From the NCBI GenBank assembly GCA_019915015.1, contig JAHBBC010000037.1, positions 124,001 through 188,000 on the forward strand: a stretch of DNA of 64,000 nucleotides. The letters are read 5' to 3'. Origin of the DNA: Auriscalpium vulgare (Eukaryota; Basidiomycota; Agaricomycetes; Russulales; Auriscalpiaceae). The notes under the pieces are model-generated. The model did not search any database. It was not told where the DNA came from and was given only the letters and a program-made list of their open reading frames with translations. The first letter of the stretch is position 1. Each line of letters begins with the position of its first letter. Below, piece by piece: positions 35,720-47,064 of this stretch. Made by a program: the position numbers and the translations under genes.

Positions 35720-36708
35720 TGGTGAAGGTGCGGGCAGTGTGGCATCATGATCTAGTAAAATGGTATGCTCTTGCGAGCTCTCCCGAAATTCAGAACGTCC
35801 TGGACATACCGGGCCGGCCACATCGCATACGGCGGGGACGTCGCAGACTGCGGCTGCGCAAACGTAGCATTTCCACAAACCACGAGCTCGGCGACCTAGA
35901 TCAACTATTGACGTCCCCTGCCAAACGCGAAGGAGACGTGCGACTGTGAAATCATCGAGCGGCACTGGACATGGGCTATGGGCGCTTGTGCGTTTATGAG
36001 ACAGCGGATAGTGAGTGTGAAAGCGGCTCGGGGTAGTGCGACGTGGTCAGGTCAGGCGTCGAGATCTGAAAATTACTGTCCATGCCCGATGAGGGAACAG
36101 CTAAACCGCCGAGCGATGTATACCACGTATCTTCACGATGTTGCCACCGCCATGGGATATTTCGGCTGCTCACTTTCAGGGTGAAGATGAGGTCTAGGGG
36201 AAACTTGGAGGCCCGGGACGTGAGAGAAGCGCAACGATTCAGAAAACAGTGAATAGCCAGAGGAAGAGGAGAACCGGCTGATAAATTCACAAAAACAAGA
36301 CTTTTAATTAGTCGCCCACGGAGACCAATGACAGAGGAACGACATATCTCCTGGACTTGGTTGATTCAGCTTGAAAATCTGGCCCAAGGAGTCAGAGCTC
36401 TGAGCAGGACGCCGCGTGCCCACAGGCAAGTGGGAGTTTCTACTTGCTAACCCATGACTAGTAAAACTTCCTGTCACGGCTAGGCAATCTACCAAAGATT
36501 TTCCAACTGTCTACTGAGTATCTTGGGAGCAGGAAGCAGGCCGATGCAATAAATTGTTGAAGTCTCGGCCACAGCTAGTGACGCGACCCAAGTATAGGGT
36601 TAGGAGCACACATGTTCGAAACAAGATTCAATTGTCCGCGCTTCTCCTCCCAGTTCCCTCCTCCCCCCTCCCTCGCCGTCGCCTGCAGGGCGCTCATCGC
36701 CGGACACG
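35720..36708. other. Intergenic region between RAP1-like copy A and shugoshin
   Basis: The first 150 nt are the duplicated 3' flank of the RAP1-like gene. The rest holds only short ORFs. A C/T-rich tract (about 36642-36680) precedes the shugoshin start, consistent with a fungal promoter. Confidence 0.5.
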
Positions 36709-38655
36709 ATGAGCAGGCGCGACTCGCGCGTGTCCCTCAATCGTCAGAACGACGCCCTACTTGAATTCGAGAACTGTACGCATCGTTCCCGACTTGTGTC
36801 CATGAAGTTCGCTGACCGTGATCCTCGGTGGCATCCTGCAGTCAAGAAGAAGTTTCTGCTAGCCAATAAACATATCACAAAGTGCGTAGAGTGCCTATGA
36901 ACATAACGCGTGCCCCCGCGCTGACCCGCTCGCAGGCTTAATTCAACGCTCAGTGTAAGAATAGAAGAACTCAATGCTCAGATCTCCGCCCTCTACGTGG
37001 AGAACCTCCGCCTGCGCGCGTCCGAGATCGCCCTGGCTGCGCAGCTCAAGAAGGAGCGCGACAAGTCCCAACGCATTATGGCAGACGCAGAGACGGCGGT
37101 GCGTCTCAGTTGCCTACTCACCCCGCACGCGCTCACACCTTCGCTCAGATGCACCACTTTATGAAGACTTTTGGCCTGATCCGGAAGAGCTTCAACATTC
37201 CCTCGGGGAAGCCTCCATCGCCGCCAAAACACGCGCCTACAGCAACCGCTCGCCGCCCCGCCCTCAATCCAGACGCATCACCCCACGCGAACCGTCTCGC
37301 GCGCCCGCCAAATTTCCCCGAGATCTTCGAGGAGGAAGAGGGTCCAGAGTCAGATGCACAGGAGGACGAGGAGCGAGAAACGAGTCCGTCGCCCGTCGTC
37401 AGGCGCAAGAAACCTCGTGCGTCGTCATCGCGGCTTCCCGTCCCCGCCTCCGGGCGCGTTATCTCTCCGCCTCCGCCCCCGCTCCTCGCCGCGCTACATA
37501 TCCAAGTCGACGAGTCGCTCCTCAAGGGCCGCAAGCGCATATCCCGCCGCACGAGCGGCCTCCTCGCGCCGCCGGACACGACCACACGCCCCGTCTCGCC
37601 TGTCCCCCGGCCGCCCAGTCCCGCGTTCGGCTCGCCGCTGCGCCGTGACGCGGGGCTCGCCGAGGAGGAGGAGGAGTATGCGGTCATGCACGGGGGAGGG
37701 CTGGTGGTCGTGCCGGACGATACGGAAGAGGAGGCGGAGCGCGATCGTGCGGCTCGCAAGGAGCGCCGGAAGCGCGCAAAGGCGCGGGACGCCGAGCTCG
37801 CGATCGCGCGGGATCGCGACCGCGCCTCTCAGCGTGCGCAGGAGGACGACGAGCCCGTCGCGGAAGGTAGCAAGTCCCGCCTCAAGGACGTCACCAACTC
37901 GCCTGTCGGGCGTTCAGCGCTGCCACCGCTTGATACCCACATCTCCGGTGCGTGTGCTGTTCTTTCCCCTGCGAACTTCGCCGATTCTCCGCGCACAGAC
38001 TCCGACCGGCAGCGTACCCCAGATTCGGAGTCGGACGTCCCGTCGTCCGCTCTGACGATGGCATCGACGTCCACACGGGCTGTCATGTCCACTCCGTCGA
38101 CGACGCCTGGCCCACCATCCCATCTCCCCACGCCTCGCAATTCTACGTCACCGCCTGTCCCTGCATCTGACACAGACCCTGGCCCGGCAGGCGGACGCGA
38201 AAAGCGTGTACGGAAGAGCGTGAACTACACTGAGCCGAAGTTAAACACGTGAGTCTTTTCCTCGATCAGAGTCTTTTCCTCGATCATCGACTTGGCGCTA
38301 ACTACTTTACAGGAAGATGCGCAAACCGGATCCCGCGCCAGCACCGTCGACGTCAACCGCGAAGCGTCTCTCGACGGCGTCGCAGCAGCCCTCGCCGCGC
38401 ACGTCGCTCGAGGACGAGCATCCCACAGTGACGGCTGTGCGACGGAAAAAGTCGCGTCCACGGCTGCCACCCGAAGACGATGGGGACGCGAGCGACGGTG
38501 CGCAGGCGGACGAGGAGGCGGTGCCGCGCATGAACAACAATTGGGTGAACGTGGACGGGCGGCGGCGCAGCGCGCATACGACAGCGATGCTAGCTAGCGC
38601 CCGCCGCCCGTTGGGCGACGGCGATGAGGCGCGGCGACATAGTATGGCTGTCTAG
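36709..38655 (+). CDS. SGO1: Shugoshin, centromere cohesion protector
   Basis: Exons 36709-36775, 36842-36881, 36936-37098, 37149-38248 and 38313-38655 join in phase to 570 aa. The N-terminal coiled coil (about 10-90: ALLEFENFKKKFLLANKHITKL then SVRIEELNAQISALYVENLRLRASEIALAAQLKKE) is the shugoshin homodimer region that recruits PP2A. The C-terminal basic box (KRVRKSVNYTEPKLNT near 441-456) is the shugoshin motif that binds phosphorylated histone H2A. The middle is disordered and rich in Pro, Ser and acidic patches. The protein protects centromeric cohesin from cleavage and senses tension. An optional 51-nt intron (37948-37998, GTGCGT...CACAG) keeps the frame whether removed or kept, so two isoforms are possible. 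Confidence 0.9.
38251..38286 (+). repeat. 18-bp tandem duplication inside the last shugoshin intron
   Basis: GAGTCTTTTCCTCGATCA occurs twice back to back, directly after the donor dinucleotide. It lengthens the intron to 64 nt without changing coding sequence and looks recent because the two units are identical. Confidence 0.9.
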
Positions 38656-41600
38656 CCGCGGACCCTCCTGCGGCGTTCTTGATTGTTCTTGATGCTTCTC
38701 CTTTCGTAGCTCTCTTATGACCCTTCATGATGGATGTCTGACGCAAGTTATTATTCTCCCATTACCTTTTCTTCTGACGGAAGTGTACATTGCGTAGTAG
38801 TAAGTAAACTAGTCACCGCCTTATGCATGGTGGATCATATTATCTCATCTCTTGGATGTCAACGGCCGTACGTTCAATGTCCAACGTTCAACGCCGAGCT
38901 GGCAGCTTGCTCAGAAGAAACCACAGACCGCCTCGCGGCCTCCGCATGTTCAGGTTCTTTGCCTGGCGTTCGGCAGCTGATGTTCCGCCGGCCCGTCCGG
39001 CAGAGCACGCCGAGCCGGCCCGCAACACGCCGGTGAGCTTCGCGACAACTTGAACATTTAGTCAAAGCGACATTGTTCTCTCAACTTTCTTGCTGCTCGC
39101 CGACTTGATCGTCTATTTCAATGCTTGGTGGGGTGCACGTGTGCCATGGGGGCTCAGTCTAGACGGTATACAATGCGGCGTCGGCCCACTGCACCCCTCC
39201 TCCGCGGTACGTTCCACGGCCTCTTGAATTTCGGTGCTCGATGGGGCACGGCTTCGGGTCAGCCATGATTCACCATTCAATTTGACTCGCCCGAGAGCGT
39301 TTTATCTTTATGTTTCTCATTGGGGTCGCCCAAGTCACACGACAGTAAGTACACCGTCACCCACTAAAACTTTGCCTCCTCATCGGTTTCGGCGCTCCAC
39401 GCTACGCAGTTGTCGATATTCCCGACCGGCGCATAAGTAAACTGGACCTGCAGTTGCCACACGGAGATCGGGTCCGTTATGAGATTCATCTGACAGCAGG
39501 CTGCCTAATTCTTCGATGCCGCTCCCGCCGTTCCGACAGGCGATACCCCACCGCCGACTGCCCAACTGGGTGCTTCAGCTCTCTCGGCCCTGGATAACGA
39601 GCTCCTGGTGTGGTCGCTGCCCCGGTACTTGTCTAGGAGGCACACTGGTACCGTCGACTGCCGACAATGTCTCTGAAGCCCCGCAGAGCCCCGCGCGCCA
39701 CAGGCGTCCATCGCACTGCGCAGTTTCTGTAGTACGTGGCCCCTCAGCGTCTTTTGGAACTATACCCGTGCGCAGCGTCCCTTTCTATTAGGCAGGGGGT
39801 ACGTAGCTTTGCAAATTGGACTTTGAGTTTTGATTAATGATTATCCTCTCGTCAGTCGGATTATCCTTGACCCATTTGTGCGTGTTGGTGCACCGGGCGT
39901 TGAGACCTAGTGCATTCCTCCATGTCTTGCCCGGCGGCGCGTGTGCCACTGTGGTGACGCTCGCTCTAAGTTCCGCCTCATGCCAAATGAAGCACTAGCT
40001 AAGGTTTGTTTCCGTCCTCCGTTGGCATGTTGTCGGTTGGAGGCGGTGGTACCTGGTCTACCTGTGATTTATCGCAAAAAATTTGGTGGATCAGTGCCCC
40101 TGTGTTGATGTTGCCATCACTTGAAGCGCGTTGCAGCCCGAGCTCCGCCAGACGCAGCGTGGCCCGAGTCCAGGCCGCGGTCTCCCGAGTCTCAGCCCTG
40201 GCGTCCGTGCATCTGCCATTTCTTCCATGCTGCCGAGGACGCGAGTCTGACAGCTTTAATATCCCCAGACGCAGACGCGCATGTACTCAATCTGACGGCG
40301 CGTCCTGGCTTCCCTGCATAGAGTGCTGGCTGCCTATACGACTAACAGGCATTCTGTCATACTCGCTCGTGATTATTGGAGTGTGGCGAAAGCGTCATCG
40401 ATTCTCGTTGTTGGCCGATCGCGACAAGCTCGGAGGATGTAGGGCGTAGCGTTTAGGCAGCACGTCTGATGGATGGCGTCAGGTGTCGCTGCACGTCGCA
40501 GCCCGCACTAAGAGAGGTGTTGTGATGTCGAGGATCGCGGCACGTTATAATGGTGCGCCAATCCTGTAGGTCCCGGCGGCGCATGCATAGTTTTGGTTTA
40601 GCGGCTACCTCATTCTGCGACATGTCGGACTTGCACGACATGTTGGAGCGCTCATGTGGATGCCCGACGCCAGCCCGTGCGAGGGAGCCTGTTTCTCGAG
40701 CAGGGGAATCCCAGGCAGGCCTGCACAATTCCAGGGGAGACGTCGTCGATCTTGACTAGCACGATCGGCCGGTGCGACGCGTGAGTGCCGTGCCCGAAGG
40801 AGGTGGTATATGACGCGAAGCATTCATGTGAGCACTGGACAGATATCTTGTGAAATTACACGTGGCTACAAGTCCGAGGGTCTATAAGATATACATCGAC
40901 ACATAACATAAGATTTTACGCATGCATATTGCTCGCGTGCAGCGACACCGCGCGGCGGTGTAGGACACAGTGATCGAGCTTATTAGTTCTAGCGTCTGGC
41001 GCAGGACGGGCAGTACGACGACATTTGTGGCGCTAGACGGATGATAATGTGAGCATTGGACGGCGCAGAGCTGACGGGAGATCGCGCATACCGTACTGTT
41101 CGGGAAACTGTCGACTGCGATCATGGAAGGTTCAGGGGTATCGGATTGCGTCGGGCGAAGAAGCGACGAAGGACGGACGGGACGCGCAGGGAAAACAGAG
41201 ATGCAAGGAGGGAGTGTTAGGTTGTGCAGGGTTGGACGTGGAGATGGGACGCACTACTGCCAACAGGTTCTTTTGCAGTCTTGGCAGTTGGGCGGGTGAT
41301 ATGGGCTCAGCTTGCAGCGCTGATCTGCACAGACAATCTGGGGCGACGCTCGTTACCGACATGTGGGATAGCCGGGGACGAAGCAGACCGACCAGTTCCT
41401 CCTTCTGTCGTACAGGAAACATGTGAGATAATACAAGGAGAATGGGATTCCAAATAGCTCACAAGGTCAATGGAATGCCCGCAGAGGTAGACGTTCTTGA
41501 CGCTGTTGGGGAGCCAGTCAGCTATAGTCCATGCGTGTCGTGTTCGGCCAGTGGCAGCGCACCGTCGCGAATGGCACATGATTGCAGTACTAGGAGGGGT

Positions 41601-42717
41601 GGTCTGAGTATGACTTTTGTTGGGAGAGGGTGGGCGGCTGCGATTGGGGGTGCGGGATGATGATGGTAGAGGAACCGGAGCTCAAGCTTATATAGCTGGT
41701 GAGCAGATCGTCTGGTAGTATGTATCATGGCATAGCACTGCGCGTCTCGGCACCAAGGCGGTATGATACCATCTCGTAACGCCCGATTTGTGTTGGGCGG
41801 CGGGATCATGTTTGCATGATGTCCTAAACGGAGCGGATTCCGGACGCGGGAAGCTCACGTACCCGCCATCAATGGACCTGCGGGCGGCGCGTCTCGTATT
41901 CGAGCCCTTCGCATGCCTCGCGATATGAATGGAGACACGCCAATTAGACGACCCGTGTCTCGCGTCTGCGGGACGCATATGGAGCGCTGACAGCTGGGTC
42001 CTGGCGCGACGGCGTGGGGTGCCACGGAAAGCCAAAGCTGCATGGACGCACAATTCGGCTGGCAAACATTGGGGATCACAGACCATCGCCACGGAACCGG
42101 GTACGCTGCTTACGGCGGTGCGTATTCGCTTGAGACTCGAGGCGTTCTCGGCAGGATCTGGGATCTGGTCAGTGAACGGACCCGATTTTGGTGCCACACC
42201 ATCACAGTCGAGCTCTCGCAGGCTGTTCCCTTGCTTCGGCGTCGTTGGTACATGTGAACCATCAGTCTTGCCTAGGAAGCCCGTGACTGGGTGTGCGCAT
42301 AATTTGCCGCGCTTCTGGTCGCCACTGAGGATATGAACGCAGCAACACGGAGGCGGTTGTCGAGGAAGAATGCACGAGACGCATTGCATGGCAGCGTAAG
42401 GATACGTGTATACCGAAGTGACCGGGAGGATGAAGACGCATCGTCACCGTCAGCGCTGGCAGCGCGAGGTTCGGCATCGCCCGGTACAGCGACCCGTTGT
42501 TTCAATGCACTCGCCACCGTGACCGTCTCCAACACCATCGCCATCTGCTCCTCGCTTTCCTCAACCTCAATCCTGTGTTTTCTCGCCGTCGCGACGGCCG
42601 TCCATTGTCAGACAGTTGCATGCCTGGCGATGTGGCCTACAGCTCATTTTCTCGCATCCTTTTAGCGATCATTGAATCACCCGGACGCTCAAAGTCCGCT
42701 TGCTTGATCATGGAATA
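38656..42717. other. 4-kb stretch without a confident gene
   Basis: Long frames exist, for example 40006-40449 (+) and 41688-42389 (-, 233 aa), but they lack recognisable motifs, compete with frames on the other strand and show no coherent splice sites. A TATA-like TATATAAGC reads on the minus strand at about 41697-41689, so a minus-strand transcript toward 41500 is conceivable. No repeat or RNA gene was recognised. Confidence 0.45.
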
Positions 42718-43357
42718 ATGGCTGCACAAAAGCACCCAAAGACAGCCTCTACGAATGGCAGGCCAGCTGCAAAATACGTCGAGCAAAAAGTACGTACATT
42801 TTCCACCCAGCCCCACTTGCATCGCCGGCCGAGCGTCGGACAGAACGTACCACTCACTCGCCACCCTCAGGAATCAGTGTTACAGCTGGCTTCTTCAATT
42901 GTAGAAGCACAAGAGGACAAGACGCGCACGAAGCTCCAGAAAAGAGTCTCACAGGTATGATGTGCGGGCGCGCTTACATCCACGGAGCTGATGGCCATGA
43001 TGTTCATACTTCCCCCGGCTGTCGATGCTCGCTGTCCTAGGTTTCCAAACAAGCCCTGCATGGCGCAGCGCCCGGCGGCGCGGATAACTCCAAGAAGCAC
43101 AAGAACAAATTGGTGAGAACCTAGCGGCGCGCCATCTATCTGTTCGTTCGCAGCTCGCTGATATCACGTTGTGTGGGTTGCTGCAGAAACTGAAGGACGC
43201 AAAGGCTTCGATCGCATCGCAGAAGGCCGCGCGCAAGAAAGAGAGGGCTAAAGTCCGGCAAATGGCGAAGAAGGCGCAAAATGGCGCGCTTGACGTTGAG
43301 AGCCCGTCAGTAGCAGCGCCTGTCGACCCACCACGAAAGAAGGTGTCATTCGCATGA
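42718..43357 (+). CDS. Small Lys/Ala-rich protein, 132 aa
   Basis: Four exons with strong splice sites, 42718-42789, 42871-42954, 43041-43112 and 43187-43357, are all phase 0 and give 132 aa. The middle is helical (ESVLQLASSIVEAQEDKTRTKLQKRVSQVSKQAL). A basic segment follows (NSKKHKNKLKLKDAKASIASQKAARKKERAKVRQMAKKAQN), then a short tail ending PPRKKVSFA. It is probably nuclear or nucleolar by composition and may bind RNA or DNA; that is inference. I do not recognise a named family. The consistent exon phases and in-frame stop support a real gene. Confidence 0.65.
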
Positions 43358-44712
43358 ATCTTATTGTTGTCGCGTCTACAGCTGAATCGTGGGTGCTGTT
43401 GTGCTTGATGCTGGGCATTCGCCACCCAACCAACCAGTCGCCCACGTGCTCGTACCTAGGTGAGCTCCTGTCTATGGTTTACGGGCTCGTGTGACAGCAT
43501 GCTCGACACCGTGCGCCTTAGCAGTCTTCCGCCGACAGTGCCTTCACATTCTAACACGCCTGCCACCCGCTCCTTCAGCTCCCGGCTGAGAACATGCAAA
43601 TTCTGCCCCATTGCGCCCCCGATCGTCTCCGAGTATCGCATATCAGGCCATGCTGCGCCTCCTGCCTCAGTTCCCTGCCCGCTCGATGCCGTGCCGGCGT
43701 ACTGCGTGCACTAGTGTCTACGTATCCTGCCCGAGCGCTCGGCGCGCCGGGTATCACTCGCCCTCCGCGTGCGCTTGTCCATGCCCGCGAAGGGCACCCA
43801 TCCAGTATCCAACATCGCAGCTTTGCAGCAGCAACACACGCCCTGCCTCATAGTCTCCTGGCGACGGGGCGATCCTCCTCCGCCTACGTATCCCTCCCGC
43901 GCCTCCCGGCAGACCCGCTCAGCAGCCGTTCTCCGCGCCACCGCAAGCGCTGCAGATCCCAACCCACGGCCACCGGGATATCTCGTAGACCGAGGGTACG
44001 AACCACGACTAGAACGTGCCAGCGGAACCCGGCGCTAGGGATCCCTCCCATGATACGTTCGTCCGCTCGGTACTCCGCTTGATCGCGTCTGATGGCCCAG
44101 ATCTATTGTATCTCAGTTTCAAACGCGCGCCGAACCTACAGGCTGCTTCGACGAAATGGATCATGCATCACCGCGCACGGGGCCAGGCGCAGGGCGGAGC
44201 GCGCGCAGCGCCGGCCGAGCTGGGAAAACAAAGTCGCAGAAGAAAGTTCGCAGTGGTTGATGGGTGGCGACGTTGGTTCGCGTCGACCATAGGGTTTATG
44301 GCCTAAGGCCTTGCTAATGCTGGAGTTCAGTCTGATGTCCCACTCATGCTCGAGCGCAAAGCTTAAATGCGCGCCAATTGCCGCGTGCACAGGCCTGTCT
44401 GAATATCAATTTATGAGTAAGACATTTAAATAATAGTAGTGATGATAACAATGGATGCAGTGTAGAAGGAGATGTTGCTTTGTGGGGTTCCGTGGTCTAC
44501 GCTCCGCTCGTATACGTACGCATCGTGCTGCACAAGGAATCACCATGCCACCTACGTGCGTAAACCCCCGAACAGCAAACCTATCCGCACAAGCAGTAGG
44601 TTGAACTTGAAACAGCCGCGGACGAGATATATTCTCGTTGTCGCGTTTCAACGCAAGTCCTTGTCCCCAATGGAGCAACAAAGCACTGCGAGAAACCAAA
44701 GTTTGAGGGCAG
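43358..44712. other. Intergenic region between two convergent genes
   Basis: Three overlapping plus-strand frames at 43594-44082 are rich in Arg, Pro and Ser and have no preferred frame or introns. Nothing here is convincing. The right side is the 3' flank of the minus-strand disordered protein. Confidence 0.45.
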
Positions 44713-46771
44713 TCACAGGCCAATCCCCCTGGCGTAGTCATTGTGCGCCTCCCGCGCAAGCGCGCCGTCTTCGTCGTCTTCCTCAATCGGCGTGTCCCTC
44801 AGCCACGCACCAAAGTCCACGTCCTTATCGAGCTGCGCGCTCACGCGGTCCACATTGCCTTCCAGGTCGTACTGCGAGTTCCACATGCCCATGCCCGGGC
44901 CCTGGCTCGCTGCGCCCGGTTGCGTCGACACGCCTTGCGGCGCGAACGCCGCGGCGTCGCGCGTAAAGTCGAGCGGAAACAGCGGCGACTCCGGCTCGCG
45001 GCGGATGCGCAATGGCGTCTCGCCGTCTGAATCGGACCCCGATGCGGGCGAGGAGAAATAGTGCGACCTTGCGGGCGACGACTCCGGCGTGTGAGGGCGC
45101 CCGATGGCGCGGTCGGGATTGACGCCTTTCCCCTTGCCATTCGTGGTAGTGGGGAACGGCCGGAGTGGTGTTATTGAGGACGTCTTGCGCGAGGGCGGGC
45201 GCGGGCGAGTGCGCGAGCGCCTTGAAGCCGCCAGCAGCGCGCGCAGGTCCTTATGCGGGGAGTCGTTTATGCCGCGCGACGGCGTAGCGGGCACCGGCAG
45301 GCCATTGGCATTGCCCAGTCCCGGCGGGGACTTCGTCGACTTGGACGATGGGCCGGCTGCCGCCACCGGGGACGAGGATGGAGGAGGCGTGCCGGCAGAA
45401 GAGTCGCGCCGCGCCCGCTTTCCGCTCGGGCCGCCGTGCGGCGAGTTCGGCGCGGCACGCTTCCTGCCGTGTCCAGGAGACGATAAGGGCAGGTGAGTAG
45501 CCTGGGTTTGGGGGAAAGGCGGGGGGGAGTAAAGAATGGGCGTGGGTGATGCGCGAGGTATAGAAGGAATTCTCAACCGAGTGGTGGATCCGCCGACAAC
45601 TGGGGGCGTGGAGGTTTGCAGCTGCGAGGGGAAGGAAGGAGGGAGGAATGCAAAATTCTGGTGAAGGAATCCGACACGCATGGTCAGACTGATTCTACTG
45701 ACCTGCAAGAAAGCGTACCTCGTCCGGTAATTCATCGAGCCGAGGTTTGTGTTGTCCAGGATTGGTGGCCTGGGAACTGCCTGCGAGCGGAAGGACACGT
45801 TCCGGACTGACAGACATAGGCTGTACAGCTTTCGGAGCGGCCGATGAGGATTCCTCAACGTCTTCCACAGGCGCCGGGGGTGGTATATTGGGGTCCTGAA
45901 CATTGCGGAAGAATCGCGACGTTACCGGTCTAGAAGGCCCCACGTCTTTCTTCTTGCCTTTGCCCTTCGACGCCTGTGACGAACGCTTGACGACGGGAAA
46001 TCCAAGTGGGGAAGGGGTGGCTGCCTTGGCGCTGCCATTGTCCGAGGCAGCGAGCCGGAGGGAGCGGCGGGGGCTGTTCCGAGCAATGCGAGGCGAACGG
46101 CGAGGAGGCATCTCTGAGACTGCGCCTCCAGGGAATTGGGATGAGGGAGCAGGCGCGACCGTGGCTTGCCACTTTTCCACCTTCTCTCTTATTGTGTAAG
46201 GCCTCGTGTCCAGGGGTGCGCCGTCAGAAAGTGGCGGGAGCGCAGCGGCCACAGCACGTTCACGTGCGCGGGCCGCCTCCCACTCCAGCCATTCTTCGTC
46301 CGTTTCAGCAAGAAACCATTGTCTCTCGGGAACCGTGCCGGCCGCCGCTGGCGGGGTAACGAGGTGTACCCCGCGATACCGTCCGCGCGTGCAGCCCAGG
46401 CGCACCATATCGGCGACATGTACCCACTTGCCGCTGGTCGGGTCGTGCGAGGCGAGGTGGACCGCGCTGGTGATCTGCTTCCGCAGGGCGGCGGCGGCAC
46501 GAGGGTCGGCGGTTGCTGAGTGCGGCGAGGGTGGCCTCAACTCGGCAGGAAGGGAGGCGAGGCGTAGGTGAAGATCGGAGAGGCGTTTCGTGTAGGTCGA
46601 TAGGGAGGGAGGGTGTATCACAGAGGATCCAGAGGACGATTGCGATAGGGGTACGCGGCGTCGCCTTGGAAGGGCCGGGGCAGGCGGGAAGGCGGGTGTA
46701 TAGAGAGACATTAGTTCATAGAGATTGGTTCTAAGGAGTGTGCACTGAGTGGTTGAGCCAGATGAAGGCAT
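44713..46771 (-). CDS. Large disordered Pro/Ser-rich protein, 651 aa
   Basis: Two exons (46771-45703 and 45599-44713) join in phase through a 103-nt intron. The N-terminal third has ordered-looking parts: LSTYTKRLSDLHLRLASLPAEL, then AALRKQITSAVHLASHDP, GKWVHVADMVRLGCTRGRYRGVHLV and a Trp-rich DEEWLEWEAARARERAVAA helix. Basic clusters (PPRRSPRIARNSPRRSLRL, KGKGKKK) suggest nuclear or chromatin location. The rest is low complexity and ends with an acidic region (WLRDTPIEEDDEDGALAREAHNDYARGIGL). A start at 46711 (MSLYTPAFPPAP) is equally plausible. I do not recognise the family. Confidence 0.65.
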
Positions 46772-47064
46772 GATGTGGACGCACCTTCAAGTTGTGGACC
46801 AACAGAACCACCCTATCCCAACGAGACTTGTATGATCTGCCTGTTGTCCAAGAGATTCAAACCCAAGAAGCGATGGAAAGCCAGGGTCATGAACGCGACG
46901 AGGTGATGACCATCGAGCAAGAGCACAAGTCGACACGAGAGCGTATGCATCGACTTCAACATCTGAAAACAGTCGCGACCGGCATGCCTCGGCAGCACGG
47001 CGATTGCCGAGTCATCGGCCGAATCGCGCGACAGCTGCTTGCCTCTTCCTTTCATCCATTCTGC

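Larger units (their letters stand above)
33370..35870 (+). repeat. RAP1-containing segmental duplication, copy A
   Basis: Homology with the reverse complement of about 57810-60290 covers the promoter palindrome, all exons and introns, and at least 100-150 nt past the stop (shared TATGCTCTTGCGAG and GAAATTCAGAACGT). The BTB and shugoshin genes on either side are not in copy B, so the duplication unit is limited to this gene and its flanks. End points are estimated by eye. Confidence 0.8.

Noticed and set aside
41688..42389. 233-aa minus-strand ORF
   Set aside because: It has no family motif, mixed composition with many Cys/Arg/His and equally open frames on the other strand, as expected of noncoding GC-rich DNA.
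44741..46571. Several plus-strand ORFs of 95-130 aa
   Set aside because: They are antisense to the 651-aa disordered protein, whose two exons close in phase.
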